In this document: positions 31,269-35,662 of the stretch, piece by piece
How positions within the stretch are numbered: the first letter of the stretch is position 1
Layout of the letters: each line of letters starts with the position of its first letter
From: Cyanobacteria bacterium UBA6984
GTDB taxonomy: Bacteria; Cyanobacteriota; Vampirovibrionia; Gastranaerophilales; Gastranaerophilaceae
Assembly: GCA_002450015.1 (NCBI GenBank)
Contig: DJYG01000003.1
Span: 1-35,662 of the forward strand
Length of the DNA stretch: 35,662 nt
Direction of reading: 5' to 3'
Program-made: the position numbers and the translations under genes
Notes under the pieces: generated by a model
What the model was told of the DNA's origin: nothing
Seen by the model: the letters and a program-made list of their open reading frames with translations, nothing else
Database searches by the model: none

Positions 31269-33683
31269 ATGAAAAAAAGTACTGGAATGGCATTGTCGGC
31301 TATGTTGCTTACAATGTTGATGTCTGCTCCTGCATTTGCGAGTGAAGCAGATTTGGTAGTTCCTGAAATCGCAAAACATTATCCGTTAGGTCACACATTG
31401 TTATTGTGGGGACTTGGTGTTTCTGTTTTGGGCTTGATTTTTGGACTTATTGCATTTTTACAAGTTAAGAAAACAGAAGTTCATGATTGCATGGCTGCTG
31501 TTGGAAACACAATTTTTGAAACTTGTAAGACTTATCTTGTGCAACAAGGTAAATTCTTAATCGCATTAGAAATTCTAATCGGTTTATGTATAGCATTTTA
31601 TTTTGGTGGATTAGCTAAAATGGGTTGGACAGGTGTTCTTATCATTTTAGCTTTTTCAGTTATTGGTATTTTAGGTTCTTATGCTGTAGCATGGTTCGGT
31701 ATTAGAATGAACACATTGGCTAACTCAAGAACAGCATTTACTGCATTAAAAGGAAACCCATTGAACATTTTGAACTTGCCTTTAAAAGCAGGTATGTCAA
31801 TTGGTGTTGTACTTGTTTCAATTGAATTGATTTTAATGTTGGTAATTTTATTATTTGTTCCAGGTAACATTGCAGGTGCATGCTTTATTGGTTTTGCAAT
31901 CGGTGAATCTCTAGGTGCTTCTGCATTGCGTGTTGCAGGTGGTATATTTACAAAAATTGCTGACATTGGTTCTGACTTAATGAAAATACAATTTGGTATT
32001 AAAGAGGATGACCCAAGAAACCCTGGTGTTATAGCTGACTGTACAGGTGATAATGCCGGTGACTCTATCGGACCTACGGCTGATGGTTTTGAAACTTATG
32101 GTGTAACAGGTGTTGCTCTTGTTTCATTTATTCTTTTAGCTGTTCAAGGTGATGTTAACCAATGTCAATTATTGGCATGGATTTTCACAATGAGATTTTT
32201 AATGATTGTAACTTCAATTGTTGCTTATTGGGTTAACGGTTTATTCACAAATGTTTATGCTAAAAATGCTAAAAAATTCGATTTTGAACAACCTTTGACA
32301 AATTTAGTTTGGATTACATCAATCCTTTCTATTGTTATGACTTATGGCGTAAGCTATTGGTTATTAGCTCCTATGGGCGGTCATTTATGGTTGATTTTAT
32401 CAACAATCATTTCTTGTGGTACTATCGGTGCTGCTTTAATACCAGAAGCTACAAAGAAATTTACTTCACCTCAAGCTGTTCATACAAAAGAAGTTGTAAC
32501 TGCTTCTCGTGAAGGTGGTTCTTCATTAACAATTCTTTCAGGTATCGTTTCAGGTAACTTCTCTGGTTTCTGGATTGGTGCTGTTATTGTATTGTTAATG
32601 GGCTTAGCTTACGCAGCAAGCTTGTTTATTCCTGAAGGAACAATGGTTTATCCTTCAGTATTCGCTTTTGGTTTAGTAGCTTTTGGTTTCTTAGGTATGG
32701 GACCTGTTACTATTGCAGTTGACTCTTATGGTCCTGTAACTGATAATGCTCAATCAGTTTATGAATTATCATTAATTGAAGCTATTCCAAATGTTGGCGA
32801 ACAAATTGAAAAAGATTATGGTTTTAAACCTGATTTTGAAAATGCTAAAAAATACTTAGAAGAAAATGATGGTGCAGGTAACACATTCAAAGCAACTTCT
32901 AAACCGGTATTAATCGGTACAGCTGTTGTTGGTGCTACAACTATGATTTTCTCTTTAATCTTAGTTATCCAAAATGTTTTGGGTATTGAACCTGAAATGA
33001 TTTTGAATATGTTAAATCCATACACATTACTTGGATTTATTGCAGGTGGTGCTGTAATTTACTGGTTCTCAGGTGCATCTATGCAAGCTGTTACAACAGG
33101 TGCATATTCTGCAGTTGAATATATCAGAAAACACATTAAATTGGATTCAGAAGAGCAATCTGCTAATATTTCAAATTCAAAAGAAGTTGTTAAGATTTGT
33201 ACTCAATATGCTCAAAAAGGTATGTGGAATATATTTATTGCATTATTCTCATTCGCTTTGGCATTTGCATTCTTATCAGCACCTTTAGCAGAAAACTTAC
33301 ATCCTGTATCATTCTTTGTAAGCTACTTAATTGCAATTGCAGTATTTGGTTTATTCCAAGCTGTATTTATGGCAAACGCTGGTGGATGTTGGGATAACGC
33401 TAAGAAAATTGTAGAAGTTGATTTGGCAGAAAAAGGAACACCTTTACATGACGCAACTGTTGTTGGTGATACAGTAGGTGACCCATTCAAAGATACTTCT
33501 TCAGTAGCTATGAACCCAATTATCAAATTCACAACATTGTTTGGTTTATTAGCAATGGAAATTGCAATTAACCCTTCATTCCAAAAATATGCACCGGTTG
33601 TAGGTGTTGTATTCTTGGTTGTCGCTTTGATATTTGTTTGGAGAACATTCTACGCAATGACTATTCCAACAAAAAAAGACTAA
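31269..33683 (+). CDS. hppA: Membrane-bound ion-translocating pyrophosphatase
   Basis: This 804-residue polytopic enzyme couples PPi hydrolysis to H+ (or Na+) pumping. Active-site motifs are EDDPRNPGVIADCTGDNAGD, then GPTADGFETYG, the block AVDSYGPVTDNA, and GDTVGDPFKDTS near the C-terminus. The site that separates K+-dependent from K+-independent enzymes reads GNTFKATSK, with Lys where K+-independent members have it. The first loop reads DIGSDLMKIQFG instead of the common DVGADLVGK, so it is a divergent clade. The N-terminus looks like a cleavable signal peptide (MKKSTGMALSAMLLTMLMSA, then PAFAS). The start at 31269 has AAGGAG 6 bases upstream; the open frame further upstream is not supported. 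Confidence 0.93.
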   Translation: MKKSTGMALSAMLLTMLMSAPAFASEADLVVPEIAKHYPLGHTLLLWGLGVSVLGLIFGLIAFLQVKKTEVHDCMAAVGNTIFETCKTYLVQQGKFLIALEILIGLCIAFYFGGLAKMGWTGVLIILAFSVIGILGSYAVAWFGIRMNTLANSRTAFTALKGNPLNILNLPLKAGMSIGVVLVSIELILMLVILLFVPGNIAGACFIGFAIGESLGASALRVAGGIFTKIADIGSDLMKIQFGIKEDDPRNPGVIADCTGDNAGDSIGPTADGFETYGVTGVALVSFILLAVQGDVNQCQLLAWIFTMRFLMIVTSIVAYWVNGLFTNVYAKNAKKFDFEQPLTNLVWITSILSIVMTYGVSYWLLAPMGGHLWLILSTIISCGTIGAALIPEATKKFTSPQAVHTKEVVTASREGGSSLTILSGIVSGNFSGFWIGAVIVLLMGLAYAASLFIPEGTMVYPSVFAFGLVAFGFLGMGPVTIAVDSYGPVTDNAQSVYELSLIEAIPNVGEQIEKDYGFKPDFENAKKYLEENDGAGNTFKATSKPVLIGTAVVGATTMIFSLILVIQNVLGIEPEMILNMLNPYTLLGFIAGGAVIYWFSGASMQAVTTGAYSAVEYIRKHIKLDSEEQSANISNSKEVVKICTQYAQKGMWNIFIALFSFALAFAFLSAPLAENLHPVSFFVSYLIAIAVFGLFQAVFMANAGGCWDNAKKIVEVDLAEKGTPLHDATVVGDTVGDPFKDTSSVAMNPIIKFTTLFGLLAMEIAINPSFQKYAPVVGVVFLVVALIFVWRTFYAMTIPTKKD

Positions 33684-33705
33684 TAATAAATAGTTAGTTT
33701 AATAC

Positions 33706-33745
33706 AAAAAATCGCCTGTTGAATTTCAACAGGCGATTTTTTTTT
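33706..33745 (+). terminator. Intrinsic terminator of hppA, first of two
   Basis: The stem ATCGCCTGTTG/CAACAGGCGAT (33711-33737) is flanked by A- and T-runs and ends in TTTTTTTTT. It is strong. Confidence 0.9.
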
Positions 33746-33746
33746 A

Positions 33747-33780
33747 GCATGCCACTTATTAGCATGCTTTTTTTATTTTA
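33747..33780 (+). terminator. Second, back-up terminator
   Basis: GCATGC/GCATGC arms (33747-33752, 33762-33767) with a 9-base loop are followed by TTTTTTTATTTT. Read-through from hppA into the flagellin gene would be stopped here. Confidence 0.65.
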
Positions 33781-33785
33781 AAAAG

Positions 33786-33852
33786 TTCAAACTAAAGTAT
33801 GAGAAACTTCAAACTAAAGAAATATTAAGAAATCTCTTGAAATATACGATAC
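33786..33852 (+). promoter_or_regulatory. Flagellin promoter region: direct repeats plus sigma-28-like promoter
   Basis: Two identical 12-base repeats TTCAAACTAAAG (33786-33797, 33808-33819) are spaced 22 bases apart, two helical turns. They lie just before TAAGAAAT-N11-TACGATAC (33826-33852), which has the exact spacing of the FliA consensus TAAAGTTT-N11-GCCGATAA, with 4/8 and 5/8 matches. No sigma-70 alternative is visible in the same place. Confidence 0.45.
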
Positions 33853-33856
33853 TGTT

Positions 33857-33872
33857 TGTGTAAGGAAACACA
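33857..33872 (+). promoter_or_regulatory. Leader hairpin with GGA loop (CsrA-type site)
   Basis: The stem TGTGT/ACACA presents the loop AAGGAA. A second AAGGAG is the flagellin ribosome binding site at 33904-33909. A hairpin GGA plus a GGA at the Shine-Dalgarno is the arrangement by which CsrA represses flagellin translation in Bacillus. Whether this organism has CsrA is not known from the window. Confidence 0.3.
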
Positions 33873-33919
33873 TAGTATATAAAAATATACACAGTACTAA
33901 TTGAAAGGAGATCATTACT

Positions 33920-34780
33920 ATGCCAATTACAGTTAACACAAACATCCCATCACTAACAGCTCAAAAATCATTGAACCAAGCTACTGACAGAATGAATACA
34001 GCTATGCAACGTATGTCAACAGGTTTAAGAATTAATTCATCAAAAGATGATGCTGCTGGTATGGCCGTTGCAACAAAATTAAACTATAAAATCAGTTCAT
34101 TAAATGTGGCTCAAGATAACGGTCAAATGGGTGCATCAATGCTTGATACAGCTGAAGGTGTATTAAGTGTTATTTCAGATAACTTAACACGTATAAGAGA
34201 TTTGACAGAACAAGCTGCAAACGGAACTTATGGTTCTGATGCAATGACTGCTATTAAAACAGAAGTTCAAGCTAGAATGGATGAAATTACTCGTTTAGCA
34301 AAATCTTCAGAATTTAATGGTAAAGTTTTATTTAACCCATCAAATCCAGAAGGTATTAGTGCTGATATTAAATTACAAGTTGGTATCACAAGTGATTCTA
34401 CAAGTACAATTGATTTAAAGAGCTCTTTATTCGCTGATGCTGCTGCTTCTACACTATTGAATGTTCAAGGTGGTGATGTTTCTTCTCATTATGCAAGTGA
34501 TTCTACTGCAAGAACATTTTTAACAAATATTGATAATGCGCTTGCAAATATTACAGGAAGAACAACATTACTTGGCGGTTATCAACAAAGAATTATTTCT
34601 GCAATTGATGCTGCAGGTGTTATGGAAACTAACTTAACAAGTGCAGCTTCATTAATCCAAGATGCGGATATTGCTGAAGAATCTTCTAACTACATCAAAC
34701 AACAAATTCTTCAACAAACATCAGCAAGTTTGTTAGCAACAGCTAACCAATCTCCATCTATCGCATTGAACTTAATTTAA
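33920..34780 (+). CDS. Flagellin
   Basis: This 286-residue short flagellin is made of the conserved D0/D1 ends only. The N-terminal part runs from NTNIPSLTAQKSLNQATDRM through STGLRINSSKDDAAGMAVAT, then GASMLDTAEG and RIRDLTEQAANGTYGSD. The C-terminal part has ESSNYIKQQILQQTSASLLA. The middle 90 residues are a small linker rather than D2/D3 domains. It is exported by the flagellar type III system and polymerises into the filament. AAAGGAG lies upstream. It is monocistronic and convergent with a second flagellin gene. Confidence 0.96.
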   Translation: MPITVNTNIPSLTAQKSLNQATDRMNTAMQRMSTGLRINSSKDDAAGMAVATKLNYKISSLNVAQDNGQMGASMLDTAEGVLSVISDNLTRIRDLTEQAANGTYGSDAMTAIKTEVQARMDEITRLAKSSEFNGKVLFNPSNPEGISADIKLQVGITSDSTSTIDLKSSLFADAAASTLLNVQGGDVSSHYASDSTARTFLTNIDNALANITGRTTLLGGYQQRIISAIDAAGVMETNLTSAASLIQDADIAEESSNYIKQQILQQTSASLLATANQSPSIALNLI

Positions 34781-34804
34781 TGAACAAGGGATAGATTATA
34801 TAAA

Positions 34805-34833
34805 AAGGAGTTCTGTTTTAAGCAGAACTCCTT
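34805..34833 (-). terminator. Hairpin, T-run on the minus strand
   Basis: The stem AAGGAGTTCTG/CAGAACTCCTT (34805-34815, 34823-34833) is followed by TTTATATAAT when read leftward; the plus-strand side is A-rich. It is probably a second terminator for the leftward flagellin transcript. Confidence 0.55.
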
Positions 34834-34907
34834 GATTAAAAAAAGAAAATGATAATTATCAGTATGTTAGTTTTTAAATTTCAGTTAGTACATACTATGG
34901 CATTATC

Positions 34908-34940
34908 ACCCGTAAATTTATTTACGGGTTTTCTTTTTTA
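34908..34940 (+). terminator. Intrinsic terminator of the rightward flagellin gene
   Basis: The stem ACCCGTAAA/TTTACGGGT with a TTTA loop is followed by TTTTCTTTTTTATA. Confidence 0.85.
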
Positions 34941-34944
34941 TAAA

Positions 34945-34969
34945 TTAAAAAAAAGCCCCAAATGGGGCT
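34945..34969 (-). terminator. Intrinsic terminator of the leftward flagellin gene
   Basis: The stem AGCCCC/GGGGCT (34954-34969) is followed by TTTTTTTTAATTTA in the leftward direction. The other sequence between the two flagellin genes shows no gene. Confidence 0.85.
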
Positions 34970-35029
34970 ATAAATTGAATTACATTATTTTAAGGGAAAT
35001 AAGAGAATTAATTAAAATTTAATATAAAA

Positions 35030-35662
35030 TTAGCTTAATAGACTTAATGCTATTGATGGTGCTTGATTTGCAACAGTCAGCATTGATGTTGATAATTGTT
35101 GAAGAATTTGTTCTTTAACATAGTTTGTTGATTCTGTTGCAACATCGACATCTTGTATTGAAGAAGCGGCACTTGTTACTGATGTAGCCAATGTTTCTGT
35201 TGCTTCAAGAACAGTTACTAATCTTTGTTGTACACCGCCTATTTCTGTTACTCTGTTAGTTATATTTGCCAAAGCGCTGTCTATTTGTTCTAAAAATGCA
35301 CGAGCTGTTGAATCAGTTTCGTAGTTTTTAGAAATGTCTGATGTGCCTAATAGTGCTGATGCGCTTGCATCTGCAAATAAGTCTTTTGATAATTTAATGA
35401 TACTGTTTTCTTTGTTTTCAATACCAACTTGAAGATTAATATCTTCTTTAATTGAACCGTTTAAAAGATATTTTCCGTTAAATTCAACTGATTCGGAAAT
35501 ACGTGTTATTTCATTTACTCTTGATTGAACTTCTTTTACAATAGCTTGCATTGAATCTGAACCGTAAGTTCCGTTTGCAGCTTGTTCGGTTAAATCTCTG
35601 ATACGTTGTAAGTTAGAACGAATTGTTCCCATAATGCTTTCAGCTGTATCAAGCATTGATGC
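35030..35662 (-). CDS. Flagellin, 5' end beyond the window
   Basis: At least 210 residues are visible. The frame runs off the right edge with ASMLDTAE, aligned to residue 75 onward of the other flagellin, so about 75 residues are missing. It shares RIRDLTEQAANGTYGSD, the middle FADASASALLGTSD region and the end STSMLTVANQAPSIALSLLS. The central linker is shorter than in the neighbour. Two unlike flagellins in convergent orientation suggest a mixed filament or separate regulation. Confidence 0.95.
   Translation of the reverse strand, partial: ASMLDTAESIMGTIRSNLQRIRDLTEQAANGTYGSDSMQAIVKEVQSRVNEITRISESVEFNGKYLLNGSIKEDINLQVGIENKENSIIKLSKDLFADASASALLGTSDISKNYETDSTARAFLEQIDSALANITNRVTEIGGVQQRLVTVLEATETLATSVTSAASSIQDVDVATESTNYVKEQILQQLSTSMLTVANQAPSIALSLLS

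Noticed and set aside
34850..34861. Palindrome TGATAATTATCA resembling half of a Fur box
   Set aside because: It is only 12 bases, A/T-rich, and lies between convergent gene ends where no promoter is expected.
1..35662. CRISPR array, rRNA, transposase, prophage or riboswitch
   Set aside because: No regularly spaced repeats, rRNA-like sequence, transposase motifs, phage structural genes or known riboswitch cores were seen on either strand.

Overview
The window is AT-rich DNA from a Gram-negative, flagellated bacterium. My best guess is the non-photosynthetic cyanobacterial sister group (Vampirovibrionia/Melainabacteria, Gastranaerophilales-like). Three things point there. The orphan OmpR-type regulator is very close to cyanobacterial RpaB. 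The type IV pilin-like proteins start with a near-constant AFTLAETLIVMGIIGVVAAL segment. A CMP-KDO synthetase (so LPS) occurs together with an SLH-domain surface protein and flagellins. This placement comes from reading protein sequences, not from a phylogeny.

Layout. 1-1059: a palindromic-ended repeat followed by a frameshifted pilin-like gene. 1109-1432 (-): thioredoxin. 1524-7000 (+): a compact run of DEDDh exonuclease, organophosphate-type MFS transporter, guanylate kinase, NIF3-like protein, small secreted protein and MATE exporter. 7057-8985 (-): a Cys-rich SLH surface protein. 9196-12658 (+): a DUF2229 protein, two-subunit L-serine dehydratase and a membrane protein. 12691-14654 (-): a lone oligopeptide ABC ATPase, then recR and ybaB. 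14717-15502 (+): a matrixin-like metalloprotease. 15578-20041 (+): accD, accA, prmA, kdsB, the RpaB-like regulator and tRNA-His. 20217-25935: an accessory-looking block (SDR/HxlR divergent pair, gene fragment, DUF4143 ATPase, patatin, two more SDRs). 26023-27391 (+): xerC-like recombinase and rsmD. 27397-28323 (-): a second pilin-like gene whose 5' end is built from palindromic repeats. 28397-31029 (-): two tandem paralogues with an apparently split HNH nuclease domain. 31269-33683 (+): membrane pyrophosphatase. 33920-35662: two convergent flagellin genes, the second cut by the window edge.

The housekeeping part covers fatty-acid initiation (AccAD), LPS (KdsB), recombination repair (RecR/YbaB), nucleotide supply (Gmk), serine degradation and PPi-driven ion pumping. 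The observations I rate highest are: the tandem split-HNH family; four genes with an exact -10/N6/ATG arrangement predicting leaderless mRNAs; repeat-derived coding sequence and a frameshift in the pilin genes; and a flagellin leader with phased direct repeats plus a GGA-loop hairpin. No CRISPR array, rRNA or insertion sequence was seen.
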